A stretch of DNA of 64,000 nucleotides from Chloroflexota bacterium (GCA_026390015.1 JAPLGS010000138.1:19145-83144); one strand, 5' to 3'. Counted from the stretch's first letter, positions 52,513 to 62,584 are shown. The notes: generated by a model from the sequence alone, not told the origin. Program-made: numbers and translations.

Positions 52513-54990
52513 ATGACAGACATCTATTACAACCACAAAGAAGTCGAATCAAAATGGCAGAAAAAATGGGAAGCGGATAAATTGTATCGGGCTGTGATCG
52601 ATACATCCAAACCGAAACATTATGCGTTGACCATGCTGCCCTACCCGAGCGGTGACTTGCATATCGGTCACTGGTTTTCGATGATCCCTCCAGATGCGCG
52701 CGCCCGTTACATGCGCATGAAAGGCTACAACGTAATGTTCCCCATGGGTTTTGACGCGTTCGGTCTGCCTGCGGAAAACGCCGCCATCAAAGATGGCGTG
52801 CACCCAATGAAACGCACATTCCAAAATATCGAACGCATGCGCACGCAGATGAAAACCATGGGCGCGATGTTTGATTGGGAGCGGGAAGCCGTCTCTGCGT
52901 CACCTGAATATTACAAGTGGACGGAATGGTTCTTCATCCAATTGTTCAAACAGAGACTGGCTTATCGCAAGATGTCTGCTGTGGATTGGTGCCCGAACTG
53001 CAATACCACTCTGGCGCGTGAGCAGGTCTGGGGCGACGACCGTCATTGCGAACGCTGTCAAACACCTGTCATCAAAAAGAATCTCGATCAGTGGTTCTTC
53101 AAAGCGACCAAGTACGCTGATGAATTGTTGAACTTCGAGGGTATTGATTGGCCGCAAACAGTTAAGACTTTGCAAACGAATTGGATCGATCGCAGTGAAG
53201 GCGCGGAAGTGCGGTTCATTGTGGAAAGTAATCAGTCACCAGTGACTGTATTTACGACACGTCCCGATACATTATGGGGCGCGACATTTATGGTTTTCTC
53301 GCCTGAACACCCACTGGTGAATGAGATCACCACGCCTGAAAATAAAGCTGCAGTCGAAGAATATAAAGCGCAAGCCGCGCGTCAAACTGAAATTCAACGC
53401 GGCGCAGTGGATAAGGAAAAGACGGGTGTGTTCACGGGCGCGTATGCCGTCAACCCCGTTAATCAAGTCCGCATTCCAATTTGGATCGCGGACTATGTGA
53501 TGATGTCCTATGGCACAGGCGCGATCATGGCCGTACCCGCGCACGATGAACGCGATTTCGCTTTTGCTCAAAAGTATGAACTGCCCATCGTCGAAGTGAT
53601 CCAGCCCGTAGGGGCGACTCGCGAATCGCCCATCCTTGAATCCGCATCTATTGGCGCGGGCGTCATGGTCAACTCAGGTCCTTTCAACGGGACAAATGTC
53701 AGCGCAGAAAAAGGAAGAAAGAATCCAGGTATCGCGAAGGTGTTGGATTGGATCACGGAACAAGGCATCGGCAAGGAGTCTGTCAACTATCGCTATCGCG
53801 ATTGGTTGATCAGCCGCCAGCGTTATTGGGGCGCGCCGATCCCCATGATCCATTGCGATGTGCATGGCTGGAATCCCGTGCCTGACGATCAACTACCGGT
53901 GTTGCTGCCCGAGGATGTGGAGTGGCGCCCGACTGGCGAAAGCCCGTTGAAACTGCACCCAACCTGGAAGAATACAACCTGCCCCGTCTGCGGCGGAGCG
54001 GCGATCCGCGAAACCGATACGATGGATACGTTCATGTGTTCGTCGTGGTATCACCTGCGTTATCTTTCACCAAAATATGATCAGGGTCCGTTCGACCCCG
54101 CCGAGTATGATTACTGGATGCCCGTGGACACATACACGGGCGGCATCGAGCACGCTACCATGCATCTGTTGTACACGCGCTTTTTTCATAAAGCGCTGCG
54201 TGACGCGGGTATTGTCGAAGGTCACGAGCCGATGATGCAGTTGCGCAATCAAGGCATGGTACTCGGTGAGGACGGCGACAAAATGTCGAAGAGCAAGGGC
54301 AATGTGATCGCCCCTGATCTTCTGGTGAATAAATATGGCGCGGATAGTGTCCGCGCCTACATCATGTTCTTTGCGCGGTGGGAAACAGGTGCCCCCTGGG
54401 ACTCGCAAGGTATTGAGGGATCAGTGCGCTGGATACGGCGCGTGTGGACTCTGTTCACGGATCCATCTACGCCGACAACCGCGCCAGGTGCGTCGGATGA
54501 AACGAAAAAGAATCTTCGCCGAAAGGTTCACCAGACTCTGCGCAAAGTGACTCGAGACTTCGAGAAATTTGAGTTCAACACGATCATTTCGTCGCTGATG
54601 GAATTGATGAACGAAATGTACAAGGCCCGTGAAGCGGGCGCGGTTGGTACTCCGGAGTGGAAGGAAGTACAGGAAATATATTTGAAGATGATGGCGCCTG
54701 TCACACCACACATCGCTGAAGAACTGTGGACGGTTCTGGGCAAGCCGTATTCCATCCACACACAACAATGGCCTGAAGTTGATGAAGCCGCCACAAAAGA
54801 AGACTCGATCGAATTGCCTGTCCAGATCAATGCCAAGGTGCGTGACAGGATCACTGTCTCAGCCGAAGCAACGGAAGATGATATCAAGTCCACGGCGCTG
54901 GCGAGTGAAATTGTCCAGAAGTTTTTGGAAGGTAAACATCCGAAGAAAGTGATCGTGGCGCAGGGAAGATTGGTCAGTATTGTAGTGTAG
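52513..54990 (+). CDS. leuS: Leucyl-tRNA synthetase
   Basis: The 825-residue class I synthetase shows YPSGDLHIGHWFSM (HIGH), a zinc-type insert (CPNCNTTLAREQVW; CERCQTP), the editing domain with TTRPDTLWGATFM and GTGAIMAVPAHDERD, KMSKSKGN and a C-terminal anticodon and tRNA-binding region. It charges tRNA-Leu and edits wrong amino acids. It is controlled by the T-box ahead of it. RBS GAGGAAAG before ATG 52513. Confidence 0.97.
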   Translation: MTDIYYNHKEVESKWQKKWEADKLYRAVIDTSKPKHYALTMLPYPSGDLHIGHWFSMIPPDARARYMRMKGYNVMFPMGFDAFGLPAENAAIKDGVHPMKRTFQNIERMRTQMKTMGAMFDWEREAVSASPEYYKWTEWFFIQLFKQRLAYRKMSAVDWCPNCNTTLAREQVWGDDRHCERCQTPVIKKNLDQWFFKATKYADELLNFEGIDWPQTVKTLQTNWIDRSEGAEVRFIVESNQSPVTVFTTRPDTLWGATFMVFSPEHPLVNEITTPENKAAVEEYKAQAARQTEIQRGAVDKEKTGVFTGAYAVNPVNQVRIPIWIADYVMMSYGTGAIMAVPAHDERDFAFAQKYELPIVEVIQPVGATRESPILESASIGAGVMVNSGPFNGTNVSAEKGRKNPGIAKVLDWITEQGIGKESVNYRYRDWLISRQRYWGAPIPMIHCDVHGWNPVPDDQLPVLLPEDVEWRPTGESPLKLHPTWKNTTCPVCGGAAIRETDTMDTFMCSSWYHLRYLSPKYDQGPFDPAEYDYWMPVDTYTGGIEHATMHLLYTRFFHKALRDAGIVEGHEPMMQLRNQGMVLGEDGDKMSKSKGNVIAPDLLVNKYGADSVRAYIMFFARWETGAPWDSQGIEGSVRWIRRVWTLFTDPSTPTTAPGASDETKKNLRRKVHQTLRKVTRDFEKFEFNTIISSLMELMNEMYKAREAGAVGTPEWKEVQEIYLKMMAPVTPHIAEELWTVLGKPYSIHTQQWPEVDEAATKEDSIELPVQINAKVRDRITVSAEATEDDIKSTALASEIVQKFLEGKHPKKVIVAQGRLVSIVV

Positions 54991-54994
54991 GGCA

Positions 54995-55030
54995 AAAGTC
55001 CCTGAGAGTCGTGAGGCTTTCAGGGACTTT
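54995..55030 (+). terminator. Terminator after leuS
   Basis: AAAGTCCCTGA and TTCAGGGACTTT, a stem of about 11 bp directly after the leuS stop. Confidence 0.7.
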
Positions 55031-55097
55031 GAGTTTAATATTTGTTGTCGAATTTTTTGTGAGCCCACCTGAATTTCAGGTAATAGCCCCGTACAAT

Positions 55098-56069
55098 TTA
55101 CCAGGCGTACGCTTCGGGCGCTTCCCCGCCAGGGCCGGGCCAGATCGCATCCAATTGTTTCATCGCATCTTTGTTGAGTTTGATCTTCAACGCGCGCAAT
55201 GTACCTGTCAAATGTTCCATCGTGCGCGGGCCGATAATGGGCGCTGTTACAACAGGATTCGCCAGCAGCCATGCGAGCGCCACATGCGCAGGGGCTTCGC
55301 CTCTATCTTTGCAGAATTTTTCCCACGCGCTGAGGCTTGAACGTTTTTCCTCGATCTTCTTTTTCATGTCGTCAGATGCGCGCCTGCCTTCTTTTATCTT
55401 TTGCAGAACGCCGCCGAGCAGTCCGCCTGAGAGCGGGCTCCATGGGATGAGTCCCAGCCCATAGTCTTTGCTGGCAGGGATCACTTCAAGTTCGATCATG
55501 CGGTCATTCAGACTGTATAAACTCTGCTCGCAGACCAGCCCCATAAAGTGACGGGCTTTCGCCGCATCCTGTGCTTTCGCGATCTGCCATCCAGCAAAAT
55601 TGGATGAGCCAACATATAAAACTTTTCCCTGTTGTACAAGTACCTCCATCGCCTGCCAGATTTCCTCCCACGGAGAATTGCGATCCACGTGGTGCATCTG
55701 ATACAGGTCAATGTGATCTGTCTGCATCCGTTTGAGCGACGCCTCGCATGCCTCGCGGATATGCAGCGCAGACAGCCGTGACTGATTCGGCCACTCGCCC
55801 ATGCGACCAAAAACCTTCGTGGCGATGACCGTCTTTTCGCGTCGGCCTCCGTCTTGAGCGAACCAGCGTCCGACGATATTTTCTGTGATCCCTTCGCCGA
55901 GCTTCCAGCCATAGACATTGGCTGTGTCGAAGAAATTGATTCCGAGTTCGAGCGCCTTATCCATTATGGCGAATGAATCTTCCTCTGTTGTCTGCGGACC
56001 GAAGTTCATTGTCCCCAGGCATAAGCGCGAAACATTAAGACCCGTGCGGCCAAGTTGTGTGAATTCCAT
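55098..56069 (-). CDS. Aldo-keto reductase
   Basis: The 323-residue TIM-barrel oxidoreductase has MEFTQLGRTGLNVSRLCLGT, FFDTANVYG (Asp and Tyr), ATKVFG (Lys), LYQMHHVDR (His), VGSSNFAGWQ and the NADPH site IIGPRTMEHL. It is close to the AKR11/AKR14-like group of general ketone or aldehyde reductases; the substrate is unknown. ATG 56069 with AAGGAGAACCTC is preferred to the upstream ATG 56093. Confidence 0.9.
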   Translation of the reverse strand: MEFTQLGRTGLNVSRLCLGTMNFGPQTTEEDSFAIMDKALELGINFFDTANVYGWKLGEGITENIVGRWFAQDGGRREKTVIATKVFGRMGEWPNQSRLSALHIREACEASLKRMQTDHIDLYQMHHVDRNSPWEEIWQAMEVLVQQGKVLYVGSSNFAGWQIAKAQDAAKARHFMGLVCEQSLYSLNDRMIELEVIPASKDYGLGLIPWSPLSGGLLGGVLQKIKEGRRASDDMKKKIEEKRSSLSAWEKFCKDRGEAPAHVALAWLLANPVVTAPIIGPRTMEHLTGTLRALKIKLNKDAMKQLDAIWPGPGGEAPEAYAW

Positions 56070-56128
56070 GAGGTTCTCCTTGTTATGGTTCAATTCTTGA
56101 ATGGATATTATTATTTTTTCAAATCTTT

Positions 56129-56587
56129 TTATGAAGTCTTGGTCAGCTCGCGCGGCTTGAGGTTACGTCCTCCGATCCACGCGCCGACCATGGTTGCCGT
56201 GATCGAAACCAAATAACTGAGCAGAATCGTAGTTTCAAATCTTCCATGAGTTATAACGTCCAAAACAAGAATATGCAGGGTGGCCACAGCGGCTCGAAAT
56301 GAATCAGGGATAAAAATACCAAGCAGGCCGCCAAGAAGGGCTCCAAAAACCATGCCGGTGTAAGCTCCAGTGCTAACTCCGCCAGTACGGCCGGATGTCC
56401 AGGCGACGATCGCGCCTGTCAATATTCCTGTCGGTATGCCAAGGATGAATCCCGCGATGGCACAGAATAATATGCCATTCCAGGCGGCGCTCAGAATCCC
56501 TGTCAAAGCTCCGATGAGAGTTCCAAATCCAATGCCAAGTAATGATCCAAAAATACTACTTTTCAAATACAGTTCTTTGCTTTCCAA
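56129..56587 (-). CDS. Glycine-rich membrane protein
   Basis: The 152-residue protein has repeated G/A-xxx-G helices (SLLGIGFGTLIGALTGIL; IPTGILTGAIVAWTSG; AYTGMVFGALLGGLLGIF; YLVSITATMVGAWIGG), about four membrane passes of glycine-zipper style. It begins with a charged MESKELYLKSS. The function is unknown. Confidence 0.65.
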   Translation of the reverse strand: MESKELYLKSSIFGSLLGIGFGTLIGALTGILSAAWNGILFCAIAGFILGIPTGILTGAIVAWTSGRTGGVSTGAYTGMVFGALLGGLLGIFIPDSFRAAVATLHILVLDVITHGRFETTILLSYLVSITATMVGAWIGGRNLKPRELTKTS

Positions 56588-56693
56588 TTTTATTTTCTCG
56601 TTTCTGTAAAGATATAATTTTGAATATATTTATTTTGAGCGTTTCATGTAATGATGAGTTAAAGGCAATACCATATGCCTTGTATTTTGATTC

Positions 56694-57725
56694 TCAAACG
56701 TCATTGTCTTCTTTTGTGTTTTTCTTTCTTCGCACTTCCAAAATGGAGATCTTGGTAGAGTGGTTGAATGGACTGGGGTCGGTGATCGGCTTGCCGATCG
56801 GCTTGCCGATCGGGTTGCCGATCGGGTTGTAGCCGATGAAATCTTCCGGCACAGGGATCAGCTCTTTGATCTTCAAATATCCGTCTTTACACATCACCTC
56901 AAGCGTTTGCATATAATCTTTTCCGCTGACGAATAATGCATTGTTAATGGCGACCAAATATCCGCCATCCTGGATCAGCGGGCGGACTTTGTTGATCAGC
57001 CGTGCGCTTTCTTTTTCCAGATCTACTTTGCCTTTGGCTGTTGCGGAAAAAAATGGAGGATCAAGGATGACACAATCGAAGCGTTGATCCAGACGTTTCA
57101 TATTCCCAACCTGCTCGAAGAAATCTCTGGCGATGAAATTCCCTTTTTGGATCGGGAAGCCGTTGAGCGAATAAGATGCTTTGGCGAGGTTGAGAAATTC
57201 GCGATTTAAATCTATTTGCACAACACGACTGGCACCGCCTTTGAGCGCGGCAACTCCAAAACTGCCTGTATAAGCGAATGTATTTAAAACGGTCTTGTCT
57301 TTCAGGCTTTCGATGATCCACTTGCGCAGGTTTCGCGTGTCGAGATAAAGACTCGCGTCGCGGTTGAGGGTCAAATCAATGGCGTACCAGGCTTCATGTT
57401 CTTTTATTTTTCGATCTATCTCTGTCCCGAATAAAAGGTTGCCGCGTTTTTCTTCCAGAGTTGACCCGTTGCGAGTCTTTATAATTCCAGCGCGTAGCCA
57501 ATTTAGCGAGGTTTGCAAAAATCCTGTTACTTCTTGAATGAGCGTTTGATTTTGGTTGGGATCATCAGCATAGTTGTGAATGACAAGCGTCTGCCCGTAA
57601 ATATCCAATGCGAGATCGGGGTAGCCTTCGGTGAATCCGTTGAAAAAACGAAAGGCGGATTCGTGACTCGTGTCAAATAAATGTTTGCGTGAAGCGAGGG
57701 CTTTTTCGAGCAGTGGAATGACCAT
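56694..57725 (-). CDS. Class I SAM-dependent rRNA methyltransferase, RlmI/RlmK-like
   Basis: The 343-residue protein fits the 23S rRNA cytosine methyltransferase-like family: an N-terminal region without a clear PUA, then LFGTEIDRKIKEHEAWYAID, SLYLDTRNLRKWI, LNTFAYTGSFGVAALKGGAS (SAM site) and CVILDPPFFS (catalytic NPPY-type). Near the C terminus four copies of a 12-bp unit encode NPIGNPIGKPIGKPI, an expansion not expected in the family. The rRNA target is not established. Confidence 0.85.
   Translation of the reverse strand: MVIPLLEKALASRKHLFDTSHESAFRFFNGFTEGYPDLALDIYGQTLVIHNYADDPNQNQTLIQEVTGFLQTSLNWLRAGIIKTRNGSTLEEKRGNLLFGTEIDRKIKEHEAWYAIDLTLNRDASLYLDTRNLRKWIIESLKDKTVLNTFAYTGSFGVAALKGGASRVVQIDLNREFLNLAKASYSLNGFPIQKGNFIARDFFEQVGNMKRLDQRFDCVILDPPFFSATAKGKVDLEKESARLINKVRPLIQDGGYLVAINNALFVSGKDYMQTLEVMCKDGYLKIKELIPVPEDFIGYNPIGNPIGKPIGKPITDPSPFNHSTKISILEVRRKKNTKEDNDV
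56784..56830. repeat. 12-bp tandem repeat (gatcggcttgcc) within the methyltransferase gene
   Basis: About four units: two gatcggcttgcc, then gatcgggttgcc and gatcgggttg. The change of unit number would alter the protein by four residues each time. Confidence 0.9.
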
Positions 57726-57742
57726 TTAAGTTTCCTAGGTAT

Positions 57743-57961
57743 TTATTTCCAGTTTTTTATATTCTTTAAATTGAACACAGATATCTGTTTGATGCCAAGG
57801 ATCAACTGCGCATCCATATTTAATTCTACCCAATAGAAACTGCGATGATCAGAATACGGGTCAATGCGGGTGAGGCGGCCTTCGTACCAGCCTTCGTTAA
57901 TTCCAAACTTTGAATCCAAATAAACTTTTACATGATCACCGATGTGGAATATTTCGGTCAT
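57743..57961 (-). CDS. Small KOW/SH3-like protein, function unknown
   Basis: The 72-residue protein begins MTEIFHIGDHVKVYLDSKFG and continues WYEGRLTRIDPYSDHRSFYW. The GDxVxV..GxxxxGxVxxI pattern suggests a small beta-barrel. It lies 2 nt downstream of the next gene on the same strand, so the two are co-transcribed. Confidence 0.6.
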   Translation of the reverse strand: MTEIFHIGDHVKVYLDSKFGINEGWYEGRLTRIDPYSDHRSFYWVELNMDAQLILGIKQISVFNLKNIKNWK

Positions 57962-57963
57962 TC

Positions 57964-58155
57964 TTATTTGCGCTTCGCAAACCAGAATAAACCTGCTCCA
58001 ACGATCATGGCAATCCCGCCATTGATCGACCATTGCGGGTCGCCGGTCATGAAACTGCCGGGCAGGATGTTGATCCCTTGCAGGAACCAAATTCCTCCTG
58101 AGAGAAAGAGCAATACTGCAAAAATCATTAAGATTGTTTTGATCATTGAATTCAT
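57964..58155 (-). CDS. 63-residue two-helix membrane protein
   Basis: MIKTILMIFAVLLFLSGGIW is the first helix. The hairpin loop contains ILPGSFMTGDPQWSINGG, and the second helix is IAMIVGAGLFWFA, followed by a basic end. The loop wording (GSFMTG.P.W...G) is found in a small conserved membrane protein family of unknown function. Confidence 0.65.
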   Translation of the reverse strand: MNSMIKTILMIFAVLLFLSGGIWFLQGINILPGSFMTGDPQWSINGGIAMIVGAGLFWFAKRK

Positions 58156-58418
58156 TTTTTTTCTCCAGTGTATTCCAAAAAAAATAGCGAAAAACTTACT
58201 ACCAAATAAGCTTACGGTTAATTGTAATCTGTATTATATGGTTATTGGAGATTTTCTGAAATATGTTTTCTTGTCTTGAACTTGCTTTCACCACACGCTA
58301 CAAATGTCGCATCACTGTTTGACCATGGCCTACTCTCGTTAAAAAAGTTGACAGTCACTTATGAGAAGCGGGTGACTGTCAACCTGATTTACAAATAATT
58401 TGTTGCCGAAGTTGATCT

Positions 58419-59591
58419 TTACGGAACCGGCGTGCCTGCCACAGCTACTCCCACCCATGTAAAGACTCGTTTCTCGCTGACTGCGCCAGAGGCCACCCAA
58501 ATTGGTTGCCCTTGATCGTCACTGCCTGATTGACGAACCGGGGTGATCCACCAGCGCAGAACGTGCGCCACATTATCCTTCGGGCGGAAGGCTGTTGGGA
58601 TGATGTATTTGGTATCGGCCACATAGTCAGTCTGGCGGCGGGTTTGATCGGCGGTCACATCTTCAACTGTCACTTGATACGCTTCGCCATTACGTAACAC
58701 GCCAACGGATGCCCATTGCAGAGTCACTACGTCATTTGCCAGGGTGAAGGCCGCACCGTCTGCTGGCAGTAGCAGGTTCGAGGCGGGGTATGGAGGCGGA
58801 ATCGTCGCTGTGGGTGTTGGGCCCGGAGTCGCCGCCCGCATACAAAGCGGAATAAGCAATGAGTTTCCCACGAAAACGTTGGTGGTGGTTAATCCATTGA
58901 ATGTCATGATCGCGTCCATAGAGACCGCGTAATTTGCCGCAATGCTTGAGAGCGTGTCACCATTCTGCACGGTGATCGGAACAGTCTCGCAGGCATTTTT
59001 GGTCGCATCCACAGGCAGGGCCGTGCTGGTCGCAGGCGGCGCAATGGTAGGAGTCGGATACGGGATCTTGAGTTTTTGTCCTACACTGATCGGACAAGTG
59101 GAAGGTAGATTATTTTCGAAGATAATGCTTTGAACAGAAATGCCAAAGTTAAATGCGATTTGCGAACAGGTACCATCGCCGTCTGAAACTGTGTAATCAC
59201 GAGGCGGGATGGGTGTAGCGGTCGGGACATCAGTTGCTGGAAGTGTTGCTGTGGGGGGCTGACTCGCCGTGGGTGTTATTGTGGGTGTCGGAGATTCGGA
59301 CGGAGTGAGCGGGCTTCCTCCGCCTGCACCAGTGCGCAATACGAAGAACATAATCGCGGCTGCCACAATGATCACGACCGCGAGAATCCCTACTGCGGCG
59401 GGCAGGCTTAAGGTAATCTCAGGCATGCGGTTGGCCTGTACCGATTTTTGAACCTTCTTAACCGCTTTCGGTCCGGACTGGGCGTTGAATTCTGTGCCGC
59501 ACACAAGGCAGCGCGTGGCGCTCTCACTCAGGCGCGTTCCACAAGTGGGGCAGACTTTCGTTTTATTACTGGAGATGGGTTCTTGGTTCAT
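58419..59591 (-). CDS. Zinc-ribbon, membrane-anchored LysM protein
   Basis: About 390 residues. The N-terminal zinc ribbon (KVCPTCGTRL and RCLVCGTEF) is followed by one membrane helix (VGILAVVIIVAAAIMFFVL) and a Thr/Pro-rich linker. Two LysM-type domains follow (DYTVSDGDGTCSQIAFNFGI and VPITVQNGDTLSSIAANYAV), then a beta-sandwich-like C-terminal domain. LysM binds glycan chains, so the protein would link a cytoplasmic ribbon with the cell envelope. ATG 59591 (MNQEPISSNKTK) fits better than 59618. It is last in a likely operon with the gamma-glutamyltransferase gene. Confidence 0.8.
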   Translation of the reverse strand: MNQEPISSNKTKVCPTCGTRLSESATRCLVCGTEFNAQSGPKAVKKVQKSVQANRMPEITLSLPAAVGILAVVIIVAAAIMFFVLRTGAGGGSPLTPSESPTPTITPTASQPPTATLPATDVPTATPIPPRDYTVSDGDGTCSQIAFNFGISVQSIIFENNLPSTCPISVGQKLKIPYPTPTIAPPATSTALPVDATKNACETVPITVQNGDTLSSIAANYAVSMDAIMTFNGLTTTNVFVGNSLLIPLCMRAATPGPTPTATIPPPYPASNLLLPADGAAFTLANDVVTLQWASVGVLRNGEAYQVTVEDVTADQTRRQTDYVADTKYIIPTAFRPKDNVAHVLRWWITPVRQSGSDDQGQPIWVASGAVSEKRVFTWVGVAVAGTPVP

Positions 59592-59627
59592 ACGAGAAAA
59601 AATTATACCATTGAACAAAAATACGTT

Positions 59628-61247
59628 TTACAACGTCATCGCGCAGCCGTCGGCGCGGGAATCGGAGCCGGCGGATAATACCCCGTCTCTTTCGCGGATG
59701 ATGACTTGTCCCCGGCCAAAGAGGGCACGTTCCCAGCCTGAGATTTTTCGAGTCAAGTGTCCGCGGCGGGTGAGTGCGGCGATGGTTTTATCAGGGATGC
59801 CTTCTTCGAGGCTGGCAAATCCGCCATCTTCGGCTGGCTCGATGCAGAAGCGTGGCATATCCAAAGCGGTTTGCGAATCCATGCCCTCATCTATCAAGGC
59901 GCAGGCCACTTGCACATGTCCCTGTGGCTGCATAAATCCGCCCATCACGCCGTATGATGCATATAAACTTCCGTCTTCTTCGCGAGTTGCCATGGCGGGG
60001 ATGATGGTGTGGTATGGGCGCTTGTTTGGCTGTAAAGAATTGGGATGATCCGCTTCGAGGTTGAAATTATGTCCGCGATTCTGAAGAGAAAATCCCCAAC
60101 CTTTAGGGACGATGCCTGTGCCAAATCCCATGTAGTTGCTGATGATGAAAGAACAGGCGTTGCCATCTTTATCCACGACTGAGAAATAGACCGTTCCAGA
60201 GGATTTTATAGGTGTGCCATGTTTTTGATCCAAAGTGGCCTTCTTCAAATTGATGAGTTTTCTGCGCTCATCTGAATAGGCTTTGGAAAGCAGTTCATTC
60301 AATGGGATGGAAGAGAAGGCTGGGTCGGAAACGTACCAGCGCGCATCTGCAAAGGCGAGGCGCATTGCTTCGAGTTGCAGGTGCAGGCGTCTGGTGGAGA
60401 GAGGCGCGAGCGAGGCGAGATCAAAGCCTTCGAGCAGATTCAATGCCAACAGTGCGGCGAGTCCCTGCCCATTGGGCGGACATTCCCAGATCCGATAGCC
60501 GCGATAATTTACCGAGATGGGTTCATCCCATGTTGAATGATGTGCGGCGAGGTCTGCTGTAGTTAAGCATCCGCCTGATTCTTGAATCACCTGCGCGATA
60601 GACTCGGCGATCTCGCCTTCATAGTACGCATGTTTGCCGTCTTCGGCAATCTTGCGAAATGTGCGCGCAAGTCCTTTATTTGAAAAAATCTCACCAGGTT
60701 TTGGCGCGCGTCCATCAATGGTTAATTCATGTCCGTTCAGCGCGAATGCGAGTTGACGCCCTGCGCCGCGTTCCCAAAAATGCGCGGTCATGGGCGCAAC
60801 TGGAAATCCATTTTCCGCGAGGTTGATGGCGGGCGCGAGGATTTGATTCATCGCGAGCGTGCCATGTTTTTCGATGAGATCGAACCAGCCCGCGCACGCA
60901 CCGGGAACGGTGATGGTGTACGGATGATAGGGAGGGAGTTCCTTGATGTTTTCTTTTTGCAATCGCTCCAATGAAAGCAATGCGGGCGCGCGGCCTGAGC
61001 CGTTCAACGCAGTGACTTGTTTTGTGCGCGCCTCATAATACAGCGCGAACATATCCCCGCCGATGCCTGTGGATGTTGGTTCAGTGACGTTGAGCGCGGC
61101 GGCTGTGGCAACTGCCGCATCTGCCGCGTTGCCGCCTGCTGCAAGAATCGAAAGCCCGGCCGCGGTGGCTAATGGTTGTGATGTCGCGACTGTGCCGTTG
61201 CGTCCCATCACAGGCGAGCGGCGCGATGGGAATTGGTAATTTGTCAT
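59628..61247 (-). CDS. Gamma-glutamyltransferase family protein
   Basis: The 539-residue N-terminal nucleophile hydrolase has VATSQPLATAAGLSILAAGG at the start and the self-processing Thr in SSGTVYFSVVDKDGNACSFI. It also shows NYMGFGTGIVPKGWGFSLQN and the late YGVMGGFMQPQGHVQV. No signal peptide is visible, unlike periplasmic GGT. It would cleave gamma-glutamyl compounds or act as a related acylase. The start overlaps the stop of the CNNM-type gene. Confidence 0.9.
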   Translation of the reverse strand: MTNYQFPSRRSPVMGRNGTVATSQPLATAAGLSILAAGGNAADAAVATAAALNVTEPTSTGIGGDMFALYYEARTKQVTALNGSGRAPALLSLERLQKENIKELPPYHPYTITVPGACAGWFDLIEKHGTLAMNQILAPAINLAENGFPVAPMTAHFWERGAGRQLAFALNGHELTIDGRAPKPGEIFSNKGLARTFRKIAEDGKHAYYEGEIAESIAQVIQESGGCLTTADLAAHHSTWDEPISVNYRGYRIWECPPNGQGLAALLALNLLEGFDLASLAPLSTRRLHLQLEAMRLAFADARWYVSDPAFSSIPLNELLSKAYSDERRKLINLKKATLDQKHGTPIKSSGTVYFSVVDKDGNACSFIISNYMGFGTGIVPKGWGFSLQNRGHNFNLEADHPNSLQPNKRPYHTIIPAMATREEDGSLYASYGVMGGFMQPQGHVQVACALIDEGMDSQTALDMPRFCIEPAEDGGFASLEEGIPDKTIAALTRRGHLTRKISGWERALFGRGQVIIRERDGVLSAGSDSRADGCAMTL

Positions 61248-62557
61248 TTGGTTTGTAGCTTGGGAAGAAGAATGACCAGCACCTTATCAACCCGGCGGCC
61301 ATCCATATCCATCACTTCAAATCGGAAGCCATTCCACTCAAAGTTGTCTGCGGCTTGCGGCACTCGCCCAAGGGAGGTCATGACGAATCCACTTAATGTT
61401 TCATATTCATCTTCATGCGGAAGTGTGGCGAATTCAAATAATTCCTTGAATTCATCCACTTCCAACATGCCGTCGAGCAGCCACGAACCATCCTGTCTTT
61501 GAGTGGCTTGCGGTTCTTCGAATTCCATCGCCCCGACGATCTCCTCCAAAATATCGTTGATCGTAAGCAAGCCTTGCAAGCCGCCGAACTCATCAACAAC
61601 GAGAAGTAATTCAGTGTTCTTTTCTTTGAAGAGTTCCAGCGCGCGTGAAGCGAACATGGTTTCAGGAATGAAAAACGCGGGCTTGAGCAAGGTGTTTAGA
61701 TCAATTTCCTTGCCTGATAAACTTTCAACCAACAGGTCGCGTGATTTGACAATACCCAGTATCGTTTCAAGCGAATCCTGTCTGACAGGAAAACGCGAAA
61801 ATGGACATTCCGCAATTTTTTGACGGATCTCATCGATCGAGTCTGTGATATCCAGCCAGACCAGATCGGTGCGTGGTGTCATCAATGAATAGACGCGCGA
61901 ATCGCCGAGGCTGAAAATTCCTTCGACCATATCCTGTTCTGCTTCTTCGAAGACCCCGGCTTGTTTTCCCTGGTTGATCAATAGATGAATTTCTTCTTCC
62001 GTGACGGGTGGTTCTTCGCTTGCTTTGACTCCCATCAGTTTTAAGATCGCTTCAGTCGAAAAACTAAGAAGTTTTACAAACGGTGAGAACAGCTTTGCAA
62101 AGAATGACATGGAGCCAGCGACCATTGCTGAAACACCTTCAGGGTCACGCAATGCCAGTCGTTTCGGAACCAGTTCTCCGAGCACAAGCGAAAGATATGT
62201 GACCGGTAGAACGCCGATCACAATACTGATGATCCCGCTGTATGGGGCAAGAACTGGAAATCTATCTAGTTCCATGTTGATCCATACTCCGAGCGTTGCG
62301 GCTGTCAGGGCGCCGATCAGCAGATCAATGGATGTGATTCCGATCTGGATCACAGATAGGAATTGATTGGGATTCTCTGTCAACTTGAGGACGATGCCCG
62401 CTTTCACATCCCCTTTGTTGAATTGGTTTTGCAGGCGGGATTTTCTTACCGACAAGAGGGCTGTTTCTGCCATGGCGAGCACGCCGTTTAATAACAGCAA
62501 AATGGCAATGGCGATCAGACCGCCGCTAAAATTAGTTTCTATGGGGATTTCAGACAT
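61244..62557 (-). CDS. CNNM/HlyC-CorC-type membrane transporter
   Basis: The 437-residue protein has an N-terminal DUF21 membrane domain of about four helices (residues 8-150), two CBS domains at about 205-325 (SLMTPRTDLVWLDITDSIDE; FFIPETMFASRALELFKEKN) and a CorC_HlyC domain at the C terminus (WLLDGMLEVDEFKELF). The family handles magnesium or cobalt efflux. The older 'hemolysin' label is not supported. It lies between orf50 and the glutamyltransferase gene. Confidence 0.92.
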   Translation of the reverse strand: MSEIPIETNFSGGLIAIAILLLLNGVLAMAETALLSVRKSRLQNQFNKGDVKAGIVLKLTENPNQFLSVIQIGITSIDLLIGALTAATLGVWINMELDRFPVLAPYSGIISIVIGVLPVTYLSLVLGELVPKRLALRDPEGVSAMVAGSMSFFAKLFSPFVKLLSFSTEAILKLMGVKASEEPPVTEEEIHLLINQGKQAGVFEEAEQDMVEGIFSLGDSRVYSLMTPRTDLVWLDITDSIDEIRQKIAECPFSRFPVRQDSLETILGIVKSRDLLVESLSGKEIDLNTLLKPAFFIPETMFASRALELFKEKNTELLLVVDEFGGLQGLLTINDILEEIVGAMEFEEPQATQRQDGSWLLDGMLEVDEFKELFEFATLPHEDEYETLSGFVMTSLGRVPQAADNFEWNGFRFEVMDMDGRRVDKVLVILLPKLQTK

Positions 62558-62584
62558 GATGTTTGTAAGTGGTTTCTCTTTTTC

